A DNA stretch of 64,000 nt. It comes from Solanum dulcamara (taxonomy: Eukaryota; Streptophyta; Magnoliopsida; Solanales; Solanaceae). The position numbers were made by a program, and so were the translations under genes. Position 1 is the stretch's first letter; every line of letters starts with the position of its first letter. Location: the NCBI RefSeq assembly GCF_947179165.1, contig NC_077242.1, positions 49,733,097 through 49,797,096 of the forward strand, given 5' to 3'. A model generated the notes under the pieces. The model did no database searches and was not told the origin of the DNA. It worked only from the letters and a program-made list of their open reading frames with translations. Shown piece after piece: positions 1-11,420 of the stretch.

Positions 1-1833
1 ATTTGTATCCTCTCTAATAGCCCCTGAAAATCTCAGCATATTTTGGTATAAGTATGTAAAGCCTATCTATTCTTTTTTTGGGCATGTCTTAGATCTAAGT
101 GACAAGTGATATGTGTATGAAGCATGGGGTAACTCTATTCATGAGCTCTGAACATGATTCATGATTCATAATTCGTGTTCACTGTTGAATGTTAAGACTC
201 TTAAAGTAGTTAAGCTTTCATTTCTCAAGTGTTCTATATGCTGAGAGGTAGTGTATGTAAAGTTATTCTTCCTCTCTTTTGGCATGACTTAGATATAAGT
301 ATTGTGTATATGAAGTTTGAAGTTATTCCACTCTTAAAACTCTAAGGGTGAGTTAAGACTCTTGTTCACTTCCTACTGATTAGAACTCCTGTAAGAAGTT
401 GAGTCATTACTTTTCAAGTCTTCCATGTGATAGGAAGTGGTGCATGTAAAGCTTGTATTTTTCTACTTCTAGAAAGACTAGACTAAAGGTTCTATAGGAC
501 ATGGATTTGGATATAGCCCCATTTATAGATTCTGGATGTAACTCATGACTTGTACCCACTTTTGAATGATAAGGACATTGAAGTAGTTGAACTACGACCC
601 TTGAGCCTCCTATAGGTTGAATAGTGTTGGGATGTGTAAGCTCCTATACCTGGAGGCTCTTGAACATGCTTTATGATGATATCTAAGGGATGTTTGATAT
701 GTTACAGAGTTTTGTGTGCACGTATATGCATTATGATATATATATGGATCGGGTTGGACATACCTCGGCATATTTTACTATGTAAGGATCGGGTCATACG
801 TTCCATGATAAATTATGTATTATACGGATCAGGCTGTCGTACCTTGGCATTATTATGCATTATACGGATTGGGCCATCATACCTCGGCATTATTATGCAT
901 TATACGGATTGAGCCATCATACCTCAACATCATCATGTAATATATGGATCGAGCCATCGTACCTCGGCATTACATTTGACATATGGATTGGGCCATCGTT
1001 CCTTAATATGTGTGTGTTGTATACATGAACTGGGTTATACATCCCACAATGGTAATAATATGCATATGCTTATCATGATAGATAATGTGTTTGTAACATC
1101 GAGTCCCCGAGCGGGCCGGATACGGTACGTGATAAAGGTATACATAACTTTATTTTATGAGATGCAGGTACAGTACCCTATTAAATGCGATACTTGGTTT
1201 CCTACATCCCTATTGCAGTTTTTATCTTAGTTATGTATCTTATATATACTCAGTAAATATATTGTACTGACCCCCCTTTTTCTGAGGGTCTGCATTTCAT
1301 GCCCGTAGGTATAGATGTTCATTTCGGAGATCCACCTGCTTAGGATTTCCGCTCAGCTATGTTGAAAGTGCTCCACTATTTGAAGCCTAACTTTTGAGTA
1401 GTGGTCATGTGGTGTATATATTTGTTTATACAGGGGTACGGCGGGGGCCCTGTCCCGTCATATGTTGTCGTTCTTATTCTTAGAGGTCTGTAGACATATG
1501 TGTGTGGGTTGTTTAGGAGTTTATTTTGGTTATGCCTATGCGATATATTGTAAAAGCTATTATGTTGTGGCATCCTTGTCGAATGGCTTTCCCTTTCATG
1601 ACATGATGCAAATGAGAGAGGCTATATGTGTATGAATATTTTATCACCTATTGGGTTCATGTGTTTGGTTCCTATATCTAAGAGGCTATATGAACATGAA
1701 AAAGTTTTAACCTATTGAGGTTTTTGTGAGTAGTATCACGTTATGCATAGTCTAATTTAATTATAGTCGACAGATAATTACATGGGGGTCCAGGTCGGAC
1801 CCCACTCGTGGCCTACGGGGTTGGGTCGTGACA
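1..1833 (+). mobile_element. X-family LTR, 3' part (start lies outside window)
   Basis: The window opens inside a forward long terminal repeat. It ends at 1833 with GGTTGGGTCGTGACA, the end seen inverted at the X LTR ends at 8977 and 10286. A primer-binding site follows at once, so this was the 5' LTR of a forward element. It contains a 40-bp minisatellite and, near 1270-1310, the C-rich stretch that precedes the conserved 'TTTCATGCCCG' block of X LTRs. Short reading frames here are not conserved as proteins between copies. Assignment rests on visible similarity to the reverse-strand X LTRs. Confidence 0.85.
742..1005 (+). repeat. 40-bp minisatellite inside X LTR
   Basis: About six to seven units of roughly 40 bp in tandem, each with a core like GGATCGGGCCATCGTACC followed by TCGGCATTATTATGCAT. 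Units differ by several bases. The same array occurs on the other strand at about 11104-11420 (X2 3' LTR) and 14822-14975 (X2 5' LTR), with different unit numbers. Reading frames across it give repeated peptides and are not genes. Confidence 0.85.
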
Positions 1834-1938
1834 GAAGTAATATCAGAGCAGTTTGTCCTTGGAGTGTCTACAAACCGTGTCTAGTAGAGTTTTATTTATT
1901 GGTGTTTTATGAACCACATCTATAGACAAGAGGCTACT
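1834..1938 (+). mobile_element. Primer-binding site and leader stub of forward X element
   Basis: Right after the LTR end, TAATATCAGAGC at 1838-1849 matches the initiator-Met tRNA primer-binding site TGGTATCAGAGC with two mismatches. The next about 85 bp (GTTTGTCCTTGGAGTGTC onward) match the leader of X1 and X2 in reverse complement (about 8880-8965). Homology stops near 1934-1945, where a reverse-strand X LTR begins. The rest of the element is lost. Confidence 0.8.
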
Positions 1939-2557
1939 GTAATTACCTATACCTGCAGGCATAAAATGCACCCCCCCCAAAGAAAGAGAGATTAGTATGA
2001 TATATGTACTGAATATGTAAAACATAACACATCATAGCTTAGACCATAACTAAAAGAAGGATGTATGGGACAAGTGTAATAGTTAACAAATTAATGTACA
2101 TGCACCTTATGACACATAGTCATATACATCATCATACGTTGTGCCCGACTCGCTAAGGAACTTGGTATCATTACTATTTCATCATATTACCATATCACCA
2201 TATCATCATCCCCTCTCATCATGTATATTATTTCATCAAGTCATCGTATACGGCATCATATCATCGTATACGGCATAATCTTATTGTATATGTCATCATA
2301 GTACATCTGGTCCACTATGGGGCTCGGGGTCACAAGTGTATCCCTATATTTTTATATGTATTCCTACGTAAGTATCTGACGCTTCAGTGAGGGACTCGAT
2401 GAAAGAGTAGTGTACATAACGTACCGCACCCGGCCCTTTTATATGACTCGGTATCATTATAATATAGTAAAATATATCGAGGAATGTTCGGCCTAATCCA
2501 TAATTTAAAACAATGCCGAGGAACGTATGGCTCGATCCATATTTTCATCATATCATC

Positions 2558-2581
2558 ATATATATATATATATATATATAT
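2558..2581. repeat. (AT)n microsatellite
   Basis: A run of alternating AT, about 12 dinucleotides, inside the X1 3' LTR. A matching run lies at 10015-10037 in the X1 5' LTR, so it was probably present in both LTRs at insertion. Confidence 0.9.
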
Positions 2582-3934
2582 CTGGTCCGAGACTACATGC
2601 ATGTACCAAGATAGGCATATACCAAGATAATGCCACACAGTTTATGCAATCAAAGACACAATTTATACAATCAGAAACATAGTTTATGCAATCAGAGATA
2701 CAACTTATGCCATCAGAGACATTTATCCTCTTAGAGCCTTTCAGAATAGGAGCTTATATTTCCACTTACTATTCAACATATAGGTGGCTTAGGAGTAGAA
2801 ATATAACTACTTTAGGACCCTTAGTATTTAGAGGGGACTAAGAGTCACGAATTACGTCCGTAACCTCTAAATGGAATTATCTCTAAACTTATATCAGACA
2901 TCATTTCCCTTACCTTAAGCCCCTTTCAAAGAGAGAAATAGGCAAGCCTTATATGTACTACTTATCATCCTACAGAAGACTTGAATGGCAAGGACTCCAC
3001 TTATTGCAGGAGTTCTAACATCCAGAAGTGAACAAGGGTATTGACTCCTATTCAACGCTTTATGAATAGAATGACTCCCAAATTTCGTATATATATTACT
3101 TCAGGCTAAGACCTGCCAAAATAAAAGAAAGGGTAAGCTTAACATACTTTTGTGGATTAACTGTAATCTAGCTCGCCTCACTACCTCCTTGACCTAATAA
3201 CATGAGAGTAATACTGAGGTGAATGACCTTTCACTTATGATTTCCAACTCTACAACCAAGTACCCATAGGAATCATTTCCTTATCCAATACCCTCGACTA
3301 GTTTGTTACTAGTTCCAAAGTTACCCAAGATTTCATTCAGCCAAAATGTCAACAATCATACCAACAATAACAACCATCAGCATATATATAAATAAGGAAC
3401 TTCAATATTACCCAATACAACTCCAAACAACTAGCTCAAAACTACGATACCAAAATAGAGTTTTTAACCTTTATTTCATAAAACCTTTAACCATACTAAA
3501 TAAGGGGTCGTGTGGATGTAACAGAAGAAACCACACCCTTCTTATAACCCTTTACATCCCTTCAACATACAACCACACCAGATATAACCGCGTCCCACAA
3601 TCACAACACCCTACACGACTTTGATTTAGCTATGACTACTTCAATTTAGTTTGTTTCTAAAGTCAAGCATACTTATGCAATTTTTCCACTTCCAACCTTA
3701 TTTAAGACATGTAATATACCTTATAACATCATCATAAACTCCAATTTGAAATGAAAAACGTTACCTTGCCCGAAACTCAGCAAAACCTACCTTGGAAGTT
3801 CCTTTAGCGCGACTAAAACTTTGTGGCTGCTTTCTTACATTTTGGTTCTACTCCAAACCATTAATTTACATTACTAACATCTTAATAACATCATGTTATA
3901 CCCTATATAATTAATATATGGAATGAAATTGGAG

Positions 3935-4092
3935 GCTTACCTTTCTTTCTCCTTGGCCGAACCTACTCTCTCTCTAGTTCTAGATTTTTCTTCTCTTCTT
4001 TCTTTCTCTAGAATTCTCTTAAACTAGGAAGATAAATGAATTTCTTGTAGATAAGAATGATTCATAACATATATATATATTTATATATAGGG
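3935..4092 (-). promoter_or_regulatory. X1 LTR promoter block: TATA and splice donor
   Basis: Reverse strand: an AT-rich TATATATA block at about 4066-4090, then AAAGGTAAGCC with the GT at 3939-3940, a good plant 5' splice site about 130-150 nt downstream. The same pair occurs in X3, X4, X5 and X6. Promoter function and splicing are inferred from this recurrence. Confidence 0.5.
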
Positions 4093-4101
4093 TACTTTAG
4101 G

Positions 4102-4173
4102 GGTGATACGTGTCAAACCCTAAGTGGTGACACATGTCAAGCCCTAAGTGGTGACATATGTCAAGCCCTTATT
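4102..4173. repeat. 24-bp tandem repeat, three units, in X1 U3
   Basis: Three units beginning GGTGATACGTGTCAA, GGTGACACATGTCAA and GGTGACATATGTCAA. Each contains a near-palindrome TGACACRTGTCA whose centre is close to a G-box (CACGTG). X4 has two units at 43809-43856, one with a perfect GACACGTGTC. The position, just upstream of the TATA-rich block on the reverse strand, suits an LTR promoter element; function is inferred. Confidence 0.8.
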
Positions 4174-4681
4174 AGGTCAACACACCCTTTTCCTCCAATA
4201 ACATGCTGCCATATGGAAGGTGGGGGTTTACCCCCTTTCTCCAGCTACTGCCATATGGCACTCTCTCATGCTTCCACGTGTCACTCTCTTTTCCTCCTCA
4301 TGGGTTCATATTCTCTTCTTACTTTACGAACCTATGTAATTCTTGATATGTAATCTTGGTATGTACTCAAATAGCTCAAGTATGTTATATTTTCAAGTTG
4401 GTATCTTACGTAAGTAAGTCGAGTCCTACAACTCATTATTTGGTCTCCAACTTATTCTATATTCTTACAATGCTATTTCCAATCTTCCCTATCAAGAGGT
4501 GTCACCTTTTCCTTTCCTTAGAGTTGTTTGATAGAGTTATGGACTATTCGGCTCCCATGGTAACTTCTAAGAAGCATGAGAAGCTTTAAGAAACTTAAGA
4601 ATCCTTCTAAAAGTTTTAGAACCTTTCAAGATACTTGAGAAGCTTAAGACTTTCCAAGGTACAAAAGTACGGGGTGTAACA

Positions 4682-5095
4682 AAAAATAAAGCTAAGAGAA
4701 CCATTATGACAATAGAAAAAAATTGAGAATTACCTCAACCAAAAATTTCCTTACACTTTCAAACACTCCACGATATTCCCACAATCATACCCAACACTCT
4801 AGCCTTTCAATAACCCAATTCAGACTTAAAATGAGGGATAAATTGCTCTTCAAAGTTATGAACTATGACCTAAAATCTTGTTCTAAAAGGAACCCCAGGC
4901 ATCGCAAAAATAATGAGCCCCCAAGAGGTGGCCCTCTCTAAACCGAGACCCTAGCTGCTAAATATAGGGCTATTTTAGCAATGTCTAGGCCACTAAAGTG
5001 AACAAAACCCTTCTCAAGATCTTATATCGACTATATAAAGAGTTTTTCTATTCGATCGCAACAACACATACTTTCACTGAGCAATCAATATCAGA
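4682..5095. other. X1 interior, 3' end: nothing recognised
   Basis: Between the 3' LTR and the integrase tail. A purine-rich tract would be expected on the reverse strand next to the LTR, but only AT-rich sequence is seen, so the junction may be altered. The forward reading frame 4723-4941 matches nothing I know. Confidence 0.4.
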
Positions 5096-5099
5096 GTTC

Positions 5100-6120
5100 C
5101 AAAGGTTGGGATTACCTGTAGACATAAAGAATAAGTACGAATACTTGTGCTTTATTTCCCTTTCAGCTCCCCTGGTCATTTCTTCGCGACTCTCATTTCT
5201 CCATAACACCTTGATAGAAGCTACGTCCTTAATTTACCACCCTTTGCTTCGCAGATCCAGGATGGCAACCGGTTGCTTCTCATAAGATAACTCCTCTATG
5301 ACCTGGATATCCTCTGCGTAATATACTTGGGATAGATCACCAACACACTTGCGAAGCATCGATACTTGGAAGACTAGATGTACTTCTTTCAGATCTGCCG
5401 GTAAGTCCAACTCGTAGGCAACCTTTCCTATTCGGCAGAGGGTCTGATAAGAGCCAGTGCATCTCAGACTAAGGTCCTTTTTCTTACTGTCTCTCATTAA
5501 TTTTTATATGGATGACACTTTTGAGAGTGCGTAATTATAAATTGAAACTCTAGAGATTGACATCGATTATCCACGTATGACTTCTGTCGACTCATAGCTG
5601 CTACTAATCTCTCCCGAATATGCTTCACCTTTTATTCCACTTATTGAACCATATTTAGGAGTATTAGTAGTGTTTTACTACCATCAAACCAATAAATTGG
5701 TTACCTACACTGCTCGCCATACCAAGTCTCTTCCAGGGCCATGTGGAGACTAGAATGATAGTTGATGTAGTAAATACTCTTGACAAATAGTAGGCAATTA
5801 TCTAAGCCACCTTTGGACTCAACTATATAGGCTCACAATACCTCTATTAGCATTTAGCTAGTATGCTTAGTTTGTCCTTCAATCTGAGCGTACAATGGTG
5901 TACGAAGACCTATTTGTCTTCCCAATCTCTTCATGGACTGATCTTCAGTAGTTAACTGTAACTCGGGGTCCTTTATGTGAGACAATAGCCATGGGAACTC
6001 CATAAAGTCTCACCACCCTCTTGACCTATAATTTTACACTATCTCGGCTGGACAGGTAGTCCTTGATTGAAGGAAAATAGGCTGATATTATTAATCTGTG
6101 GATAACATTCCATATAGAAT
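5100..6120 (-). pseudogene. X1 Ty3/gypsy integrase, C-terminal part, decayed
   Basis: Reverse-strand remains of a chromoviral integrase, which would insert retrotransposon cDNA into chromosomes. Best part is 5234-5497: 'IGKVAYELDLPADL', 'VFQVSMLRKCVGD' and 'SYEKQPVAILD', the standard C-terminal region of Del/Tekay integrases. Further left it continues as 'IKDVASIKVLWRNESREE' to about 5110. To the right, across stops and shifts, come 'SRQKSYVDNR', 'YNYHSSLHMALEETWYG' (family: NNSYHSS then EALYG) and a trace of the core near 5880-5960. Reverse transcriptase and RNase H are absent; gag-like sequence follows directly, so a large deletion removed the middle. Not functional. Confidence 0.85.
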
Positions 6121-6149
6121 TATTTATCTAGGGAGTGCAAAGTGAGTCT

Positions 6150-6375
6150 TGTAGCCACGGTCGTGTTGTGGAATCTTTGACCTCGTTTATTATTTCTTGC
6201 CTTCTTTAGATGATATCAACTGGTACCCTCGCCTTTTGGGTTTTGCTTTTTACCCATTAGAGTTGGCTACCATGTTGTGCTGAAGTCCCCTCACACAATG
6301 ACCTATATAGCCATTCCGTGGTTTGCCTATCATTAACTGGTATTATGTTGAAGAACTATGGCATAAAAGTGCATT
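6150..6375 (-). pseudogene. Possible gag zinc-knuckle remnant (X1)
   Basis: Reverse-strand translation gives fragments such as 'GHCVRGLQHN' and a basic stretch, in the order expected for the end of gag (nucleocapsid with a CCHC knuckle). Stops and frame changes are frequent. It directly follows integrase remains, which implies loss of protease, reverse transcriptase and RNase H. The match is weak and could be chance; the position inside X1 is the main support. Confidence 0.35.
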
Positions 6376-6503
6376 ATCTGTTAGTAATCAGCTAATCATG
6401 CTTGCTTTGCTTAAGCCCTTTTATAATTACCTTAATGTAACTTATAACCCTTTAGGTACATAATCTTGTGTCGTTGCTTCGCCGCTAGTTTGGATTATTC
6501 CAT

Positions 6504-6625
6504 CTCGTGCGATCATAGCAGTACTAACACACCAGATCCCACTGGAATTTAAAAGTTAAACGTGTTTGGGCAAGTGTAGTACTAGGATGGGTGACCTCCT
6601 TTGGAAGTCCTTGTGTCATGTTACA
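6504..6625 (+). pseudogene. 5S rRNA pseudogene / 5S-derived sequence
   Basis: About 120 bp collinear with plant 5S rRNA: GTGCGATCATA, then AGATCCCA, AGTTAAACGTGTTTGGGC, AGTAGTACTAGGATGGG-like and TGACCTCCT, ending near GTCCTTGTGT. Similarity to the canonical 5S gene is roughly 80 percent by eye, and most differences are C-to-T or G-to-A. In the internal RNA polymerase III promoter, box A (AGTTAARCGTGYTTGG) and the intermediate element are altered but the box C core GGATGGGTGACC is unchanged. No T-run terminator follows. A single unit is seen, so this is not an rDNA array. It may be a dispersed 5S copy, a 5S-derived SINE, or an LTR relic of a Cassandra-type element, whose LTRs carry 5S sequence. 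Confidence 0.85.
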
Positions 6626-6639
6626 TTGCAATCCTTATA

Positions 6640-8400
6640 ATAATATGCGAAGGCACTCACCCTAGACCAAGATTTACCTTAGCGTTTTCTTGCTAGTCTT
6701 CATGCTTTTCCTTGCCTTCTTCTCCCCTGTCTTACACTCGATGTCGGGATAGATCATTGGTTCAACCATGGCTAGGTCCTATTTTTCCCTTAGTAATCAC
6801 CCCATCTTGGTAGTTTGGTCTAACCCATCTTGACATCTCTCTGTAACGTATCCAAAACATCCTAGCTCCTTTTCTCGTATACTTCTTACTTGACCCTATA
6901 CTCAACATATACATATCCATAGGTTGCATAACCATTATGATACAACCTGTATAAGATAGACATAATCTTTTCATTTCCCGGCCCATCTTGCTTTACATAT
7001 CAACTTCACACTAGAACTTACTCGCGCCAATGCTATTTTGTCATACTCTTTTCTTTTCTTCCTTTACGTACTCCTTGGTCTCTTCATTTCCTACCATAAG
7101 AGATTTTCTATTCTTTTTCATTGCTACTTGTATGTCACCATATTAGAGGCCAATGACGTTTTTGACATATCTTAATCTTTACCTAAACACGACCCTACTA
7201 CCCTTTACATGGTCCTTAGTTGGCTCAGTCCTGCTCTCTTATCGTATTCACCCCTTGTGGTAGGCACCCATCCCTTAGGGTTCTACTATTGATTCTTCGC
7301 ATGGTCTCAGATACCGCAGCTCCTATCTTTTTAATATTGGCCTCGAGCTCTTGCTAACTTATGCTAGTATGGGATCTCGTTTGAAATTTAAGCGTTCCTG
7401 TCAACATGTGATAGTGTTAGTTGATTTCATCTCACGCATGTATTTCTCTCATCCACTTCCCCCCTTTAGGGCGTATCTATGTCATCCTCTGTTTATTTTC
7501 AACTATTCATACGCATATGATTCTGTTCCAACACATTTGACATACTGCACCATGTCTACACCTTCTGTTAACTCATCTATACTTTAGGTTGCCCCTATAA
7601 GAAACCTTAATACTACCATGGGGTGCCTAGGATTCTCGATAAATAGTATATAATCTTGTCCAAGTACTGCTACTCAAGTCATATAACTAATGTAGTAGCT
7701 TAGTCGGAGCCGTATTTTTTTATCCCAATCAGTACGTCACTAGTGCTTATAATCGTGTTCGATTCTCTATTCGAGGGCACTTATACTCTAATGACATGTT
7801 TTTCTAGATTTGCTACAACACTATATTCATCCTAGTGAATATAACTTGTTCCACTTAATAGACTCGCAACGCAACAATGGTCTTGAAGGGCAACCTCCCT
7901 CATGCTTGAGGGGTCTTACTATTTTCCATAGTGGAGGTACATATACACAATACCTCTTTCAGCTTCATGCGCTTTCATCCTTATCGTGCACTTGATGTTG
8001 ACTCCTAATCTTACTCATAATCACAATATTTAGTTACTTCGTTACTATACCCTATGTACTTCCATGATGATCCTCATTATATTCACAATATATTCTGCTC
8101 ATAGTCAATCTCAGAGGGTAATATTTCTTAACTTTTATTCATGATCCTTACTCAGGACTAATTCTATCTGGTGGAGCAAGCGTACTTAACCCCCTTATCC
8201 TTGTCATTTTCATCCTTAATAACTCGCAGGCAGTCTTAAGATGTTCATATCCATCACCATTCTTCTCACCATATAAGTATCGACCTTCTAATTACCACCC
8301 ATACAGCAATTTACTTATTTCCCAAACGTCAGTTGTACTCTTAGTTTAGTCGGATCTTATCGTTACCATCGATACAATCTCTCAAGATATACTACGACCT
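6640..8400. other. X1 interior of unknown content
   Basis: About 1.8 kb, pyrimidine-rich on the forward strand and purine-rich on the reverse. It lies between the 5S-like unit and the conserved X leader. No retroviral motif could be read on either strand, and reading frames stay under 80 codons (for example 6762-6986 reverse and 7351-7587 forward). It is probably decayed gag and leader of X1, by position only. Confidence 0.4.
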
Positions 8401-8419
8401 TATATCTTATTCTCTTTTT

Positions 8420-8976
8420 ATTTCAAAAAAAAATTTGGCAGAGTTTCCTTTATATTCCTTACTATCCCAAACCTGCACTCAAGAAATATCAAAAATACCT
8501 CAGAGGTCTAACATACATATATTTATATCACCGCCACACAGGGCACCCAATATCAACAACAATATAAAATAATGGATCTACCTCGTATGTCCAACTCGAA
8601 CTACACCCGTTATACTTTCCTGTCTACTTTTACCTTCAATCTCCGACTTTACATTTCAATCATATTTCAATCTTCTTACCTTATCTAGCATGCCTGCTTC
8701 ACACCATTACTTACCTATATACTAGGTAGCTTCCAATATCATCCATCATTTTCTGCTATTGATGTCGTTCTTCAGTTGAAACCAAAGGTTAGAAAAAGGA
8801 ATTTCATGTTTTATGGCTAGGCTCTATTGCAGGATCTTAGATATGAAAGAAAGGTGACATCCTAAATGCCCTATAGCCTCCTATTTATAGATGTGGCACA
8901 CAACACACTAATAAACAAGACTCTACTAGACACGGTCTATAGATATTCTGAGGAAGGACCGCTCTGATACTACTTC
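8420..8976 (-). other. X1 5' leader with primer-binding site
   Basis: Reverse-strand leader next to the 5' LTR. GCTCTGATACTA at 8961-8972 is the reverse complement of a primer-binding site for initiator-Met tRNA (one mismatch to TGGTATCAGAGC). The whole block is similar to 13425-13999 in X2, including the 'TCGTATGTCCAACT' and 'TTATAGATGTGG' segments, so it is a conserved leader of the X family. Confidence 0.75.
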
Positions 8977-10285
8977 TGTTACAGCCCAACTTTATAGGCT
9001 GTGACTGGGGTCCCACTTGGACCCCCGTATACATAAATCTCAACTATAAGAACTATACACAAGAATCCAGAAAGTGAGAGCAAATTCGTCAGCATATAAC
9101 CTCTTTCATTTGCACCATGTGATGCAAGAGATGACAAGGCTACCTTAACATAATAATATTTACATTATTCCATATAGGCACAACTGAATCAAACTTGTAA
9201 ACAACCCACCTACATATGTCTACAAACCTCTAAGAATATTAACAGTGACATATGGCGGGACAGAGCCCCGCCGTACCCCAAAATAAACAACTATATACAT
9301 TATACGATCAGTACCAAAAGCTAGACTCCAGAATAGTGGAGCACTTCCGACATAGCTGAGTGGGAGTCCTAAGCTGGTGGATCTCCAAAGTAAGTACCTG
9401 TACTGCAAGCATAAAACGCATCCCCTTCCCCCCCTCCCCGAAGAAAGGGAGGTCAGTATGATATATATACTGAATTTGTAAAACATAACACATCATAGCT
9501 GAGACCATAACTAAAAAAACAATGCAGGGGACAAGTATAATAATTAACAAATAAATGTACCTGCACCTTAGGACATGTAGTCATATACATTATCATACGC
9601 TGTGACCGGCTCACTAAGAAACTTGGTATCATAACTATTTCATCATATTACCATATCCCCATATCATCATCCTCTCTCATCATGTATATTATTTCATCAA
9701 GTCATCGTATACAACATTATATCATTATATACGGCATAATCTTATCGTATATGTCATCATAGTACATCCGGTCCACTATGGTGCTCGGGGTCACAAGTGT
9801 ATCCCTATATTTTTATATATATGCCTATGTAAGTATCTAGCCTTTTAGTGAGGCACTCGGTGAAAGAGTAGTGTACATAACGTACCGCACCTAGCCCCTT
9901 TACGGTATGCGGTGTCATTATCACATAGTAAAATATACCGAAGAATGGTCGGCCTGATCCATAATTTAAAACAATGCCAAGGAACATACGACTCGATCCA
10001 CATTTTTATCATATCATATATATATATATATATATATCCGGCCTGGGACTCTATGAATAACTTAATCACATATGGCATCATCGTATGCTTCAACTTTATC
10101 GTATATGGCATTTCATCATTGTATACTTCATACATACATATATATAGTCGGCCTAAGACTCGATAAAGGAGTAATAAAGCTATGCACGATAACCTTCCCA
10201 ACCGATCGTGGGACTCAGTCAAACAAGGGTTACCATATGCATGCATACAATAGTGAGAAACCATATGCAACTAGGTCATCTCCTG
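8977..10285 (-). mobile_element. X1 5' LTR, partial
   Basis: Reverse-strand LTR with its 3' end at 8977 (forward TGTTACAGCCCAAC), next to the X1 primer-binding site. It runs right for 1.3 kb, then stops abruptly at 10285 where the complete X2 3' LTR begins. X2 therefore probably inserted into it; the rest of this LTR is not seen beyond X2. It contains a decayed minisatellite (about 9700-10230) and an (AT)n tract matching that in the 3' LTR. Confidence 0.8.
10015..10037. repeat. (AT)n microsatellite
   Basis: Alternating AT run inside the X1 5' LTR, at the position equivalent to 2558-2581 in the X1 3' LTR. Confidence 0.9.
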
Positions 10286-11103
10286 TGTTACGACCCAACC
10301 CCGTGGGCCGTGACTAGGGTCCGACCTGGACCCCCGTGTACCTATCTGTCGACTATAGTTAAATTGGACTATGTATAACGTAATACTTCTCATAAAAACC
10401 TCAATAGGTTAAACTTTTTCATATTCATATAGCCTCCTAGATATAAGAACCAAACATATGAACCCAGTGGGTGATAAAATATTCATACACATGTAACCTC
10501 TTTCATTTGCATTATGTCATTAAAGGGAAAGCCAGTCGACAAGGCTGCCATAACATAATAGCTTTTACAACATATCGCATAGGCATAACCGAAATAAACT
10601 CCTAACCAACCCATACACATATATCTATAGACCTCTAAGAATAGGAATGACAATATATGGTGGGACAGGGCCCCCGTCGTACCCATGCATAAACAAATAT
10701 ATACATCGCACAATCAGTACCAAAAATCTAGCCTCCAAAACAGTGGAGCACCTCCAATATAGCTGACCGGAAATCCTAAGCTGGCGGATCTCCAAAATGA
10801 ACATCTGTACCTGCGAGTATGAAACGTAACCCCTCGTTTAAAGGGGGGTCAGTATGATACATGTACTGAGTATATGAGCATACATAACTAGAATAATAAC
10901 TGAAACAGGGATGCAGGAAACCAAGTATAGCATTTAATAGGGTACTGTACCTGCATCTCATAAAATAAAGTTATGTATACCATTATCACGTACCATATCC
11001 GGCTTGCTCGGGGACTTGGTGTTACAAACACATTATCTATCATAATAGGCATATGCATATTATTAGCACTATAGGATGTATAACCCAATTCATATATATA
11101 ACA

Positions 11104-11420
11104 AGCACATACCGAGGAACGATGGCCCGATCCATATGTCACATGATAATGTCAAGGTACGACGACCCAATCCATTTATTATATGATGATGTCGAGGTAC
11201 AACAGCCCAATCTGTATAATGCATAATAATGCCGAGGGACGATGGCCCGATCCATATAATGCATAATAATGCCGAGGTACGATGTCCCGATCCGTATAAT
11301 GCATAATAATACCAAGGGACGATGGCCCGATCCGTATAATGCATAATCTGTTGTGGAACGTATGATTCGATCCTTATAATACAAAATGTGCCGAGGTACG
11401 TCCGGCCTGATCCATATATA
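11104..11420 (-). repeat. 40-bp minisatellite in X2 3' LTR
   Basis: Seven to eight diverged units of about 40 bp with a core like GCCGAGGTACGACGGCCC and TATAATGCATAATAATG. It is the reverse complement of the array at 742-1005. Reading frames of 115-117 codons on the reverse strand come from the repeat and are not genes. Confidence 0.85.

Larger units (their letters stand above)
1940..4681 (-). mobile_element. X1 3' LTR (3' end truncated)
   Basis: Reverse-strand X LTR of about 2.74 kb. Its 5' end is at 4681 (reverse strand TGTTACACCCCGTAC). Its inner parts line up with 9395-10285 and 41600-44355. The expected 3' end (CGTGACA) is missing because the left side breaks off near 1940 against a forward leader stub. 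It belongs with the integrase tail to its right (5100-6120) as the 3' LTR of X1. U3 carries CTTAAG-rich short repeats (about 4560-4660), a 24-bp tandem repeat, a TATA-rich block and a splice-donor motif. Confidence 0.8.

Noticed and set aside
742..1005. CRISPR-like array
   Set aside because: Units are contiguous diverged minisatellite repeats without unique spacers, in plant DNA.
3346..3624. 92-codon forward frame
   Set aside because: Antisense of X1 LTR U3/R sequence; broken in X4 at the same place.
6504..6625. Functional 5S rRNA gene
   Set aside because: About 20 percent diverged, box A and intermediate element altered, no T-run terminator and no array.
9845..10270. 141-codon reverse reading frame
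   Set aside because: Lies in the X1 5' LTR with an (AT)n tract in the middle giving a Tyr-Ile run; the equivalent region of the 3' LTR has only a shorter frame.
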